From Pseudomonadota bacterium (GTDB lineage: Bacteria > Desulfobacterota > Syntrophorhabdia > Syntrophorhabdales > Syntrophorhabdaceae): a DNA stretch of 64,000 nucleotides. Every line of letters begins with the position of its first letter. Positions within the stretch are counted from its first letter, which is position 1. The notes below the pieces were generated by a model. It was not told the DNA's origin and did no database searches. It was given only the letters and a program-made list of their open reading frames with translations. A program made the translations under genes and the position numbers. The stretch lies in the NCBI GenBank assembly GCA_026388255.1, contig JAPLKC010000089.1, positions 124,001 through 188,000 on the forward strand, read 5' to 3'. Positions 36,231-44,194 of the stretch are shown here, piece after piece.

Positions 36231-37481
36231 TCAGTATCGTTCCTCTTCGCTAATTGTTGCGTAGACTCCGCAGTAACGGTGAATGCCATACTTCCTGCAT
36301 CTGGTGCATAGAGGCGACACCATCCGGCAGGTGGTTATGATTTCTATGGGGGTCGTAAGGAAGTTATCTGCGCAAGTGTTTCCGTCGGGATCGTAGAACA
36401 TCATGCAAGTGGATACGGAGAGATCGGCATTGATCATCACAACTCTGAGCGCATCGCAGTCCAGGGATGCTTCCGCTTTGGCCATGGTCAGTCCTTCATC
36501 AATATCCACCAACAGCAACTCTCTTGCACGCTTTGCTGCATCGGGAAGCGGTTTGCCTTCACAGTATCCTAATACATCATCAAGAGAAATCAGGTAAGCC
36601 GGTACGGGATGGAATTCAAAATCGTGCCTTTTACACATGGCGGCCAATTCTCCCTGTTGAGCCTCCGTACTGTGATTATAACGGTGGTAGTAAAGTTCAA
36701 CTTTCATTTCAGGATAAATTTCCCGCCGCAACCTGGCAATGGTTTCAACATTTGAAACAAAAGAATTCCAGTTGCCACCGGTGTGCGTGATCGCGTAACT
36801 TTCACCTGTGCCGGAGACGGATATACGCAGGCACTCCGGGCGCGATTCAATGATGGCAAGAAAGTCCGCCGCGTAGTTCAGATTACTTGATATTGTGCAA
36901 AGTATGCCCTTTGTTCTAGCGTAGCGTATCATGTCGGGGAGGCGTTTGTTAATAGTGGGCTCACCCCATTGATAAAGCTGAATATTGCCGACAAAGGGGT
37001 CTTCGCGGCTTATTTTATCAATAACCTTTGTGAATGATTCCATATCCATCATGGTTAAGTTGCGGTTAGTGGGGCGCCGCTCAGCCCTTGGGCAGGAGAT
37101 GCAATGCAGGTTGCAGACACCCGAGGCTTCAACAGCATAGTCGCGGGGTTTCAGGGAGCTGTATGGAAGATAATTAAGACCTTCGGTGAAACCATGTGAT
37201 TCAAGGTAGGTGGCTATGTCGCGTTCGAAGAAAAATGTTGCAATGATTACGAATAGAGAACCGGCTGCGCCAGCTTCGCTTAAAACCGCCGGAGTCAATA
37301 CTGGAATTCCTGCTAAAGAGCGGCCTTGCAAGTCCGGGTTTCTGTCGATAAATCCAGCAGCCTCGATTCCCCGTTGCTGGAGCTTATGGGCCACGCCGCG
37401 TCCTTGGTTTCCGGCGCCATAAATCAGAATTTTTCTGCCTTCGGTGACCTTGCCAGTCAATAGTTTGATGCTATCCGTCAT
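36231..37481 (-). CDS. Radical SAM tailoring protein, third copy of a tandem triplet
   Basis: Start set to the ATG at 37481, which overlaps the stop of the upstream copy by ATGA and has GGAG nine bases upstream; the frame extends further to 37559. Residues 17-110 are the Rossmann-like module (ILIYGAGNQG, AGFIDRNP). The radical SAM motif is C123-X3-C127-X2-C130 (CNLHCISC), followed by LYQWGEPTIN. A C-terminal cluster region reads CTRCRKYGIHRYCGVYA. It shares SSNLNYAADF, THTGGNW and the C-terminal signature with the two genes upstream of it, so the three arose by duplication. Confidence 0.8.
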   Translation of the reverse strand: MTDSIKLLTGKVTEGRKILIYGAGNQGRGVAHKLQQRGIEAAGFIDRNPDLQGRSLAGIPVLTPAVLSEAGAAGSLFVIIATFFFERDIATYLESHGFTEGLNYLPYSSLKPRDYAVEASGVCNLHCISCPRAERRPTNRNLTMMDMESFTKVIDKISREDPFVGNIQLYQWGEPTINKRLPDMIRYARTKGILCTISSNLNYAADFLAIIESRPECLRISVSGTGESYAITHTGGNWNSFVSNVETIARLRREIYPEMKVELYYHRYNHSTEAQQGELAAMCKRHDFEFHPVPAYLISLDDVLGYCEGKPLPDAAKRARELLLVDIDEGLTMAKAEASLDCDALRVVMINADLSVSTCMMFYDPDGNTCADNFLTTPIEIITTCRMVSPLCTRCRKYGIHRYCGVYATISEEERY

Positions 37482-38719
37482 TGACCGGTCTCCAGATTGT
37501 TGAGATGCATTTCCGCAAGATAGACAGCCGTGAACTGGTGTATCGCCCTTTTTCTGCATTCGACACAGAGTCTCTTTTTCTTCCGTTCGATGATCTCTGA
37601 AAGCGGTGTATCGAGGAAATTGTCAGCAATAAACGGGCGAAAGAATACGCCGCATTCGCGTACCCGGCAATCCCAGTTAATGGGAAAGGTTCTTTCCTCG
37701 CAGCAGGGAAGCTCTGCCAGATTGCGCGCTCTGGCGATACCTTCCTCCAGGGGCATGAGGAGCATGGGGAGGGTTTTTTTTGCCTCCGGCGAGAGTTCCT
37801 TGCCATCCACAAAATCCATCACAGAGTCAAGGGGGTAGAGATAAGCATTGTTAGGGATAAATATCAGCGACAGGTCCTTGCAGAGTGATTCTATACGGCG
37901 GTAGTCCTCGCCGATATTGTGTTTGTAAAGGTGATAGTTGAGGATAATCTGCATTCCCGGATGGAGGGTATCGCGGAGATGGGCCAGCTTGTGCAGGTTG
38001 GACAGGAAAACCTTCCATTTTCCTCCAGTATGAGTCTTTTCATAGTTTTCCGCCCATCCTGAACAGGAGATTTTGAACCAGTCCGGCCGGGCCTCAACCA
38101 CGGCATCTAAATTTTTAGCGTAATTCAGATTGGAAGAAATGGCCGAGAGCACCTTGGCTTCTCTTGTGATGGTAACGATTGCGGGCAGTTCCGGATTGAG
38201 CAGCGGTTCTCCCCATGTGTAAAGCTGTACGCTTCCCAACAATGGAATTTCTCTGATGAGTTTTTCGAGCACCTTTTTATAAGTAGATGCAGACATGAAA
38301 CCGGCAGGTGGTTGATGCTTGTCGTTCCCCCTTGGACAAGATATACATCTAAGATTACACATACCTGAAACATCCACGCTGGGGTCAATATCATTGAGGT
38401 CTTCGCAAAGGATGTAGTCTTTCCCTTTGGGAAAGCCCGCCTGTTCGCAAAGCCCGGCAATTTCCGGAGAATTATGTCCCGAGCCCGTTATGATGATTCC
38501 ATTGCCTGCGCGGACGCTCGCAAAGGCATCATCGGGTTTGTGGATGGAATAGCCGAGGGCTTTCCTGCCCTGCAAAGAAGGGGATTTATCAATGAAGGAT
38601 TCTACGGAAATTCCATTTCGCTCCAACGACCGGCATACTCCCTGACCGACGATCATGGCACCCCAAATAAAGACCTTTTTGTTCAAACAGAGTTGGCGTA
38701 GTTCTTCAAGATTAATCAT
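37478..38719 (-). CDS. Radical SAM tailoring protein, second copy of a tandem triplet
   Basis: A 413-residue protein with the Rossmann-like module at 14-105 (VFIWGAMIVGQG, SFIDKSPSLQGR) and the radical SAM motif C121-X3-C125-X2-C128 (CNLRCISCPRG), then LYTWGEPLLNP. In the C-terminal signature CVECRKRAIHQFTAVY the third cysteine, present in the first and third copies (IHR-x-x-C or IHRYC), is replaced. This copy may therefore hold a different auxiliary cluster or none. Gene spacing of three bases to the first copy and an ATGA overlap to the third show one operon. Confidence 0.8.
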   Translation of the reverse strand: MINLEELRQLCLNKKVFIWGAMIVGQGVCRSLERNGISVESFIDKSPSLQGRKALGYSIHKPDDAFASVRAGNGIIITGSGHNSPEIAGLCEQAGFPKGKDYILCEDLNDIDPSVDVSGMCNLRCISCPRGNDKHQPPAGFMSASTYKKVLEKLIREIPLLGSVQLYTWGEPLLNPELPAIVTITREAKVLSAISSNLNYAKNLDAVVEARPDWFKISCSGWAENYEKTHTGGKWKVFLSNLHKLAHLRDTLHPGMQIILNYHLYKHNIGEDYRRIESLCKDLSLIFIPNNAYLYPLDSVMDFVDGKELSPEAKKTLPMLLMPLEEGIARARNLAELPCCEERTFPINWDCRVRECGVFFRPFIADNFLDTPLSEIIERKKKRLCVECRKRAIHQFTAVYLAEMHLNNLETGQ

Positions 38720-38722
38720 GGT

Positions 38723-40003
38723 TTATTCTTCCTTTTGCACCGGAATGCTGGATTTGGTAGCAATAAGCTTTTCATCGCCATAGACGCAATAAGCCCGATG
38801 AATACCCTTTTTCATGCACAGTCGGCAATGTTCGCTGTTTATACGGGTAGTCTCGATTTCATCGAGACTTGCGGACATGAAATCCTTGTCAAAAAGTTTA
38901 AGCGCGGGATCGTACCACTCCATACAATGTGCTACGGAAAGATCCCAATCAATCCATAAATGGTCCATGTAGAAGCATGGTCGGTGACGTTCGGAGTGTG
39001 CAATGCCCATAACTTCTTCAACGCCAAGGAACTGGAGTTTTCTGGTTTGAGAAGCGGCGTCTGTGATCGGTTTGCCGTCGATCACAAGGTCGATATTGTC
39101 CAGCGGTGCCAGCGCAGCATGACGGTATCGCAATATAAAACCAAGTTCGTTACAAAGTGATTGGATTTTGAAAAAATCCTGCCGGTTATGTTCGTAGATG
39201 TGGAAGAAAAATTCGATGATCATATCCGGGTGATGACATTGCCTGTATTCGGAAAGTTTCCGGCAGTTGGTGTGGAAGGTTTCCCAACGTGCACCGGTGT
39301 GAGTGGTCTCGTAGTTTTCTCCCCAGCCTGAATTAGAGATGCGGAACCAGTCGGGGCCAGCCTTTACAACATTTTCGAAATTCTTCGTCATTGCCAGATT
39401 GCTCGATATCGCGGAAAGAAGTCCTTTCTCCCTTGTGATCTCTATGATGTCGGGCAATACAGGATTGAGAAGAGGCTCGCCCCAGTTGTAAAGCGTTATT
39501 ATACCTGTCCAGGGATCGTCCTGAAGTATTTTGTCTACAAGGCTTTCGTATGTTTTTGCGGACATGAAGCCCGGTTTGCGATGCCGCGGCCAATTGCCGC
39601 GAGGGCAGGATATGCAATGAAGGTTGCACATGCCGGCAACATCAACCTGGTAATTGAAACGTCGTAGCTCACCATAGACGGCAAAATCCGCGTTTTTTTG
39701 CCAGCCTTCCGCAATGCATATTTCGGAAATTTCATCAGCGAAGAATCCTGATGCCACAATAATGAATGCTTTTTGAGGCGATGTCCCGGCAAAAAAAATG
39801 CCGGGATTTGTTATGGATAAACCAAAAGCGGAAGTGCCGGCAAGAGATGGCGAACTGTCGATATATCCGGTTGCATGAATACCATGCCTTGTCAATGCGA
39901 GGCGGGTCGCGTAGCCTTCATGGCGCGCGCCCCAAATGTAGACATTACGTCCCCCAATCAGTTTTACGAGGTTTTTGGAATTCTGTGAATTGTTTGTGTC
40001 CAT
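38723..40003 (-). CDS. Radical SAM tailoring protein, first copy of a tandem triplet
   Basis: A 426-residue protein with the Rossmann-like module at 19-115 (VYIWGARHEG, TGYIDSSPSLAG), the radical SAM motif C126-X3-C130-X2-C133 (CNLHCISCPRG) and LYNWGEPLLNP. A C-terminal CRLCMKKGIHRAYCVYG supplies three cysteines for an auxiliary cluster. The longest blocks of identity with the second copy are GFMSA-TY, SAISSNL and the THTG region, indicating a fairly recent duplication. Radical SAM enzymes with such modules may epimerise, dehydrate or deoxygenate a bound sugar; the actual reaction is not readable. Confidence 0.8.
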   Translation of the reverse strand: MDTNNSQNSKNLVKLIGGRNVYIWGARHEGYATRLALTRHGIHATGYIDSSPSLAGTSAFGLSITNPGIFFAGTSPQKAFIIVASGFFADEISEICIAEGWQKNADFAVYGELRRFNYQVDVAGMCNLHCISCPRGNWPRHRKPGFMSAKTYESLVDKILQDDPWTGIITLYNWGEPLLNPVLPDIIEITREKGLLSAISSNLAMTKNFENVVKAGPDWFRISNSGWGENYETTHTGARWETFHTNCRKLSEYRQCHHPDMIIEFFFHIYEHNRQDFFKIQSLCNELGFILRYRHAALAPLDNIDLVIDGKPITDAASQTRKLQFLGVEEVMGIAHSERHRPCFYMDHLWIDWDLSVAHCMEWYDPALKLFDKDFMSASLDEIETTRINSEHCRLCMKKGIHRAYCVYGDEKLIATKSSIPVQKEE

Positions 40004-40053
40004 AATTTGTAATACCCTTTCAATGTCAATTTTGACTGATGTTGCATAGTATC

Positions 40054-41001
40054 TCAGTCTTCTAAAGGCACAAATGATGATTTTGACGAGAGATCTATTG
40101 AACAGTTACACTGTTGTATGGTTTCCAACAATCCCTCTTCAAGTGAAAAACAATATCTCCACCCCAAATTCCGCAACCGTGCATTATCCCCGCAAATGAA
40201 CGGTGGCTCCCAGTTACGGTAGGGCAGTGCGCCCAACTTTATTAAATCACTGCGGTTCATCAGTTTGCCGAGCATTTCCAGCAATTGACGGATTGACACG
40301 GGTGACCCAGTTGAAATATTAAATACGCCGTCAGCCTGTTTTTCCATTAAAGTGCAAAAGGCTGTGGCAACATCAGCAACATGTATGTAATCCCGGACTT
40401 GATCTCCGGGGCTGGCCGGGAAAGGGATGCCCTGCTTTAAGGCCTTAATAGCTGCCGGCACCAGCCGCCTTTGATCCTCCTGCGGCCCGTAAGGATAAAA
40501 TACCCGACCCCAGGCAAAAGAAATTTTGGCCTGCGTAGCTAACTGGCTGCCCAAAAGGCAACAGGAGAGTTTTGCTGCCGCATACAGGCTTGTCGGACGA
40601 GCGGGTGTGTCTTCGTGAAGATAGCCGAAGTTCATATCGTATTCAAAGCAGGTTCCCGCAGCGACAATTTGACGGCATCCTGCTTTGATGAGTGTTTGGA
40701 AGAGAGATAGGCTCGACGCAAGCGATTGGATATTTTGCATCGAATCGAGATATTTGCCTGGTTCGGCATACCAGGCTAGATGGATGCAGGCTTCCGGTTG
40801 GAACCTGTTAATGGATTTCTCCAAAAGAGCAGCATCCTCAAGCGTTCCGGCGATCGTATCAATTTGTGTATACATCGGCTGCAAGCTGGTCATAGGATCA
40901 TCCGGTATGGATAGGACGGTGACCTGATGGTTTCTGAGCAGCAGGGCTCTTATGATATGAGCGCCGATAAAGCCGGAAGCGCCGGTTACGAATACTCTCA
41001 T
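40054..41001 (-). CDS. NAD-dependent epimerase/dehydratase, likely 4-ketoreductase of a CDP-sugar
   Basis: Start set to the ATG at 41001, behind GGGAGG and overlapping the epimerase stop by ATGA. The 315-residue short-chain dehydrogenase has GASGFIG for NAD(P) binding and the catalytic YAAAK (SLYAAAKLS). EDTPARPTSLYAAAK and GRVFYPYGPQ resemble CDP-abequose/paratose synthase and related 4-ketoreductases. It would reduce the 4-keto group left by RfbG after epimerisation. No E1/E3 dehydration enzymes are nearby, so the product should be a 6-deoxy rather than a 3,6-dideoxy sugar. Confidence 0.75.
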   Translation of the reverse strand: MRVFVTGASGFIGAHIIRALLLRNHQVTVLSIPDDPMTSLQPMYTQIDTIAGTLEDAALLEKSINRFQPEACIHLAWYAEPGKYLDSMQNIQSLASSLSLFQTLIKAGCRQIVAAGTCFEYDMNFGYLHEDTPARPTSLYAAAKLSCCLLGSQLATQAKISFAWGRVFYPYGPQEDQRRLVPAAIKALKQGIPFPASPGDQVRDYIHVADVATAFCTLMEKQADGVFNISTGSPVSIRQLLEMLGKLMNRSDLIKLGALPYRNWEPPFICGDNARLRNLGWRYCFSLEEGLLETIQQCNCSIDLSSKSSFVPLED

Positions 41002-41534
41002 CGCTTTGCCTCCCAATCCGGATAGGATGCATCCTTCTTAGAGACGACCATAACCGGAAGTGGCCATTCAATTTTAAATGCCGGGTCATTCCATCGGACA
41101 CCCTGCTCGCTTGCCGGGTGATAGAAGGCGGAGACTTGATATAAGACCTCTGTCTGTTGCACCATGGTCTGGTAGCCGTGGGCGAAACCTTCCGGGATAT
41201 AAAGCAACTGATGATTTTTTTCAGATAGCTCAGCCGAGAACCATTTCTTGAACGTTGACGATTGGGGACGCAGATCGACAATGACATCGTAAATGGCGCC
41301 CATGGTACATCGGACAAGTTTTACTTCGGCATGGGGATTGTCTTGATAATGCATACCTCGCAACGTGCCTTTTGTTTTATTGAAGGAGATGTTGCACTGG
41401 ACTATATTGGGATTTAAACCATGGTCTTCAAATTCGCGCCAGCAGAAAACCCGGGTAAAGAAACCCCGCTCGTCTTCAATGAGATCAGGCGTGATGATAA
41501 AAGCCCCGTTGAGTCTGGTTTCGGTGAATTTCAT
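40998..41534 (-). CDS. RmlC-like 3,5-epimerase acting in the CDP-sugar pathway
   Basis: The 178-residue cupin protein is close to the usual RmlC length. It has RGFFTRVF, GTLRGMHYQ with the catalytic histidine, FAHGYQTM, the Tyr-containing EVLYQVSAFYHP, and the ending GVRWNDPAFKIEWP. RmlC normally epimerises dTDP-4-keto-6-deoxyglucose at C3 and C5, but here it sits inside an rfbF-rfbG operon with no rmlA, rmlB or rmlD, so the CDP-linked ketosugar is the likely substrate. It overlaps rfbG by four bases and the reductase gene by four bases. Confidence 0.85.
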   Translation of the reverse strand: MKFTETRLNGAFIITPDLIEDERGFFTRVFCWREFEDHGLNPNIVQCNISFNKTKGTLRGMHYQDNPHAEVKLVRCTMGAIYDVIVDLRPQSSTFKKWFSAELSEKNHQLLYIPEGFAHGYQTMVQQTEVLYQVSAFYHPASEQGVRWNDPAFKIEWPLPVMVVSKKDASYPDWEAKR

Positions 41535-42625
41535 TCTTCAACCCATGCGATGTGCTTGCTTTTCGCGTCCTCCAGATAATGATTGAGATGTTCGTCGCTT
41601 AATATTTTGTTAGATTCATAAAAGGCTTTATACCAAAGGGTGGTTTTCGCAATGGCATCCATTCCCTTCCAGACCGGCACCCATTTTAATTTTGCTCGGG
41701 CTTTAGAGCAGTCGAGCCGGAGCATGCCTGCTTCGTGCGGCTGATCGGGTGTTTGATTTATTTCATAATCAATCTTTGGCCAAACCCTTTCTACCTGCTT
41801 TACGATTTCGCCGACTGTTATATTCTCCTCTTCGAAGGGGCCGAAGTTCCATGCTTCGGCAAATTCTTTCCGGCCCTCTATTAGTTTCTGGCCGAGGAGC
41901 AGGTATCCGCTCAAGGGCTCAAGGACGTGCTGCCACGGACGGGTTGCTTTTGGATTTCTTATAGGGACTTTTTCGTTCTTGCTGATAGCCCTCATAATAT
42001 CCGGTATTAGTCTATCATCCGCCCAATCGCCGCCGCCGATGACATTACCTGCCCGGGCACTTGCCAAGAGGATATTGTGGTTTTTGCCATAATCATTGAG
42101 ATTGAAGAAGGAATTGCGATAACTTGAGGTGACGATTTCAGCGCACCCTTTGGAGGCGCTGTATGGATCATGGCCGCCCACAGGATCATTTTCCCGATAT
42201 CCCCAAACCCATTCTCTGTTCTCGTAGCACTTGTCGCTGGTGATATTTACAATTGCCCTCACGGAGCTTGTTTTCCGGCATGTCTCAAGCAGGTTTGCTG
42301 TTCCCATCACATTTGTTTCAAATGTCTCTGTGGGATTTTTGTACGAATATCTTACCAGGGCTTGTGCTGCAAGATGGAAAACAATCTCCGGTTTGTGATT
42401 GTGCAGAGCGGAGTGTATTGCGTTTATATCCCGTATATCCCCCTCAATAGAGGGCATATCAAGTTTTATCAATTGAAAATGATTTGGTTGAGACGGAGGA
42501 TCAAGAGAAAACCCGATGACATCTGCCCCAAGCTCTTTCAGCCATAAGGCAAGCCAGGAGCCTTTGAAACCTGAATGTCCGGTAATAAGAACCCGTTTAT
42601 TTTTCCAAAAGGTATGTTCTATCAA
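41531..42625 (-). CDS. rfbG: CDP-glucose 4,6-dehydratase
   Basis: The 364-residue protein has the NAD-binding GHSGFKGSWLALWL, HLAAQALVRYSY, the catalytic YSASK in DPYSASKGCAEI, and TRPWQHVLEPLSGYL, all typical of RfbG/DdhB. It converts CDP-glucose to CDP-4-keto-6-deoxyglucose with transient hydride transfer to NAD. It follows rfbF by ten bases and overlaps the next gene by four bases. The identification is firm because the GHSGFKG loop differs from the GGAGFIG of dTDP-glucose dehydratases. Confidence 0.92.
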   Translation of the reverse strand: MIEHTFWKNKRVLITGHSGFKGSWLALWLKELGADVIGFSLDPPSQPNHFQLIKLDMPSIEGDIRDINAIHSALHNHKPEIVFHLAAQALVRYSYKNPTETFETNVMGTANLLETCRKTSSVRAIVNITSDKCYENREWVWGYRENDPVGGHDPYSASKGCAEIVTSSYRNSFFNLNDYGKNHNILLASARAGNVIGGGDWADDRLIPDIMRAISKNEKVPIRNPKATRPWQHVLEPLSGYLLLGQKLIEGRKEFAEAWNFGPFEEENITVGEIVKQVERVWPKIDYEINQTPDQPHEAGMLRLDCSKARAKLKWVPVWKGMDAIAKTTLWYKAFYESNKILSDEHLNHYLEDAKSKHIAWVEE

Positions 42626-42635
42626 TTACCTTGCC

Positions 42636-43412
42636 TCAATCCCAAATTTTCCAGGGGGCATTGTCTTTGCTCCAAAGTTCTTCCAATAGCGCCTTATCAC
42701 GCATCATATCCAAGGGCTGCCAGAAGCCGCGGTGCCGGTAGGCCATGAACTGCTGATCTGCCGATATCCTTTGCAGGGAATCCAGTTCGAGATTAACGCT
42801 GTCTTCGCTAAGATAATCAAAAACCTCAGGTTGCATCACAAAAAATCCACCGTTGATCCAACTGTCGTCACCTCTTGGTTTTTCCCTGAATCCCTCCACT
42901 ACATCGGAGTCGGAGATATTTAATGCCCCAAACCTGCCGAGCGGCTGAGCCGCGGTAACCGTGACATACTTCCCGTGAGATTTATGGAATTTTATTAATT
43001 CATCGATATTCACATCTGACAGGCCATCGCCGTAAGTCAACATAAAAGGCTCATTACCCACATATTTTTGCACACGCTTGACTCTGCCCCCGGTCATTGT
43101 TGATAAACCAGTATCCACCAAAGTGACGGTCCATTTTTCCGCAGAGTGCTGGTGAGTGAACATCTCTCTCCCGTTTCGGAAATTGAAGGTTACATCCGAC
43201 TCATAAACGAGATAATTTAGAAAGAATTCCTTAACTGCATTGCCCTTGTATCCAAGACATATAATAAAATCATTGTAGCCATAGTGAGAATAAATCTTCA
43301 TTATGTGCCAGAGAATCGGTCGATCACCAATTTCAATCATGGGTTTCGGCTTTAAGTGCGACTCTTCACTGATGCGCGTACCCATGCCGCCAGCCAGAAT
43401 AACCACTTTCAT
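42636..43412 (-). CDS. rfbF: Glucose-1-phosphate cytidylyltransferase
   Basis: Start set to the ATG at 43412 (MKVVILAGGMGTRI), with GGAGG four bases upstream. The 258-residue nucleotidyltransferase has the LAGGMGTRISEE loop, KPKPMIEIGDRPILWHIM and TYGDGLSDVNI (metal-binding Asp), and ends with FWQPLDMMRDKALLEELW typical of RfbF/DdhA. It joins CTP and glucose-1-phosphate to CDP-glucose, the first step of the sugar route. It is the promoter-proximal gene of the 23 kb island. Confidence 0.93.
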   Translation of the reverse strand: MKVVILAGGMGTRISEESHLKPKPMIEIGDRPILWHIMKIYSHYGYNDFIICLGYKGNAVKEFFLNYLVYESDVTFNFRNGREMFTHQHSAEKWTVTLVDTGLSTMTGGRVKRVQKYVGNEPFMLTYGDGLSDVNIDELIKFHKSHGKYVTVTAAQPLGRFGALNISDSDVVEGFREKPRGDDSWINGGFFVMQPEVFDYLSEDSVNLELDSLQRISADQQFMAYRHRGFWQPLDMMRDKALLEELWSKDNAPWKIWD

Positions 43413-43448
43413 GCTGCCTCCATACAATCAGGATATGAAATATAATTA

Positions 43449-43463
43449 GCAAGTATCATGCCA
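43449..43463 (-). promoter_or_regulatory. Sigma-54 promoter of the glycosylation island
   Basis: Minus strand: TGGCATGATACTTGC, i.e. a -24 GG and a -12 GC exactly 12 bases apart, against the consensus TGGCACN5TTGC. Transcription should start near 43437, leaving a 25-base leader that contains the rfbF ribosome site. The same sigma factor box precedes the flgF operon. Confidence 0.8.
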
Positions 43464-43563
43464 AAATATAAATATATACTATGCAAAGACTTCATGGGTG
43501 CTTATTCTGTTTGCAAATGCCAATAAATCCTTCCTGCTGTATATTAAATCACTGCGGGTAATT

Positions 43564-43600
43564 CCCCGGACCTGATCCGGGGGCGAAAGCCGGGATCCAG
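43564..43600. repeat. REP-like palindromic element
   Basis: CCCCGGA (43564-43570) and TCCGGGG (43576-43582) form a perfect seven-pair stem with a five-base loop, followed by GCGAAAGCCGGGATCCAG. The sequence type (a hairpin followed by GGGATCCAG) is a common dispersed intergenic palindrome in many Proteobacteria. A fragment resembling its other end (GGCATGACAAT) occurs near 43671. Confidence 0.5.
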
Positions 43601-43753
43601 AAATGCAAATTCAGCCCTGATTTTGTATCACATCTTGTGGATTATGAAAATAATGACAGCTCAAGCGGCGAGGCATGACAATAATTTGACAATATTATTT
43701 TGAATCGATCAGCTTCTATAAAAGTTTTGAAAATATCCTACTATCGGTTTCTT

Positions 43754-44176
43754 TCAGATCATTCCGGAACTTGTCTTAATCTTATTCTCCGAGGAAAACC
43801 GTTTATGTCTCTCGTTTTCATAAGCCATTTCAAACCCTTCACTAATCTTTGTCAGCAAGGATCTACACTCTTCAAGCGATTTTATATCAAGGGTAATTTG
43901 TACGCTTCTCAATCGCCTGAGGAGGTAAATATAGAGGCTGGAAAGATTTTTCGGTATCTCTCCGTAAGACCTATCAAGTGAATTGTCAAGGATTTCAATC
44001 GCTGTCGTGATTTTTGACAGCTCACGGTCCTTCAACAGATAGTTCTGATTTTCTATGGCATGTCTTACAATCTCAAACTTCTCCAAAAGAATTTGATAAA
44101 CCTTGAGCAATACCTTCGGCTTGTCATCCACATCTACGCTTCTCTCAACATTGCGGTAGGCTTCGTATGGGTTCAT
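43754..44176 (-). CDS. fliS: Flagellin export chaperone FliS
   Basis: The 140-residue helical protein starts MNPYEAYRNVERSVDV and contains LLKVYQILLEKFEIVRHA and SLYIYLLRRL, the FliS helices that wrap the flagellin C-terminus. It prevents premature polymerisation in the cytoplasm and delivers flagellin for export. It lies 18 bases after fliD, in the order flaG-fliD-fliS common in bacteria. Confidence 0.9.
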   Translation of the reverse strand: MNPYEAYRNVERSVDVDDKPKVLLKVYQILLEKFEIVRHAIENQNYLLKDRELSKITTAIEILDNSLDRSYGEIPKNLSSLYIYLLRRLRSVQITLDIKSLEECRSLLTKISEGFEMAYENERHKRFSSENKIKTSSGMI

Positions 44177-44194
44177 CTATTCTCTCTTAGATAA

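Larger units (their letters stand above)
43413..43753. other. Intergenic region with the island promoter and a palindromic repeat
   Basis: The 341-base gap between rfbF and fliS holds the sigma-54 promoter (43449-43463), a GC-rich palindromic element (43564-43600) and otherwise AT-rich sequence. I saw no credible gene in it. Confidence 0.6.
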
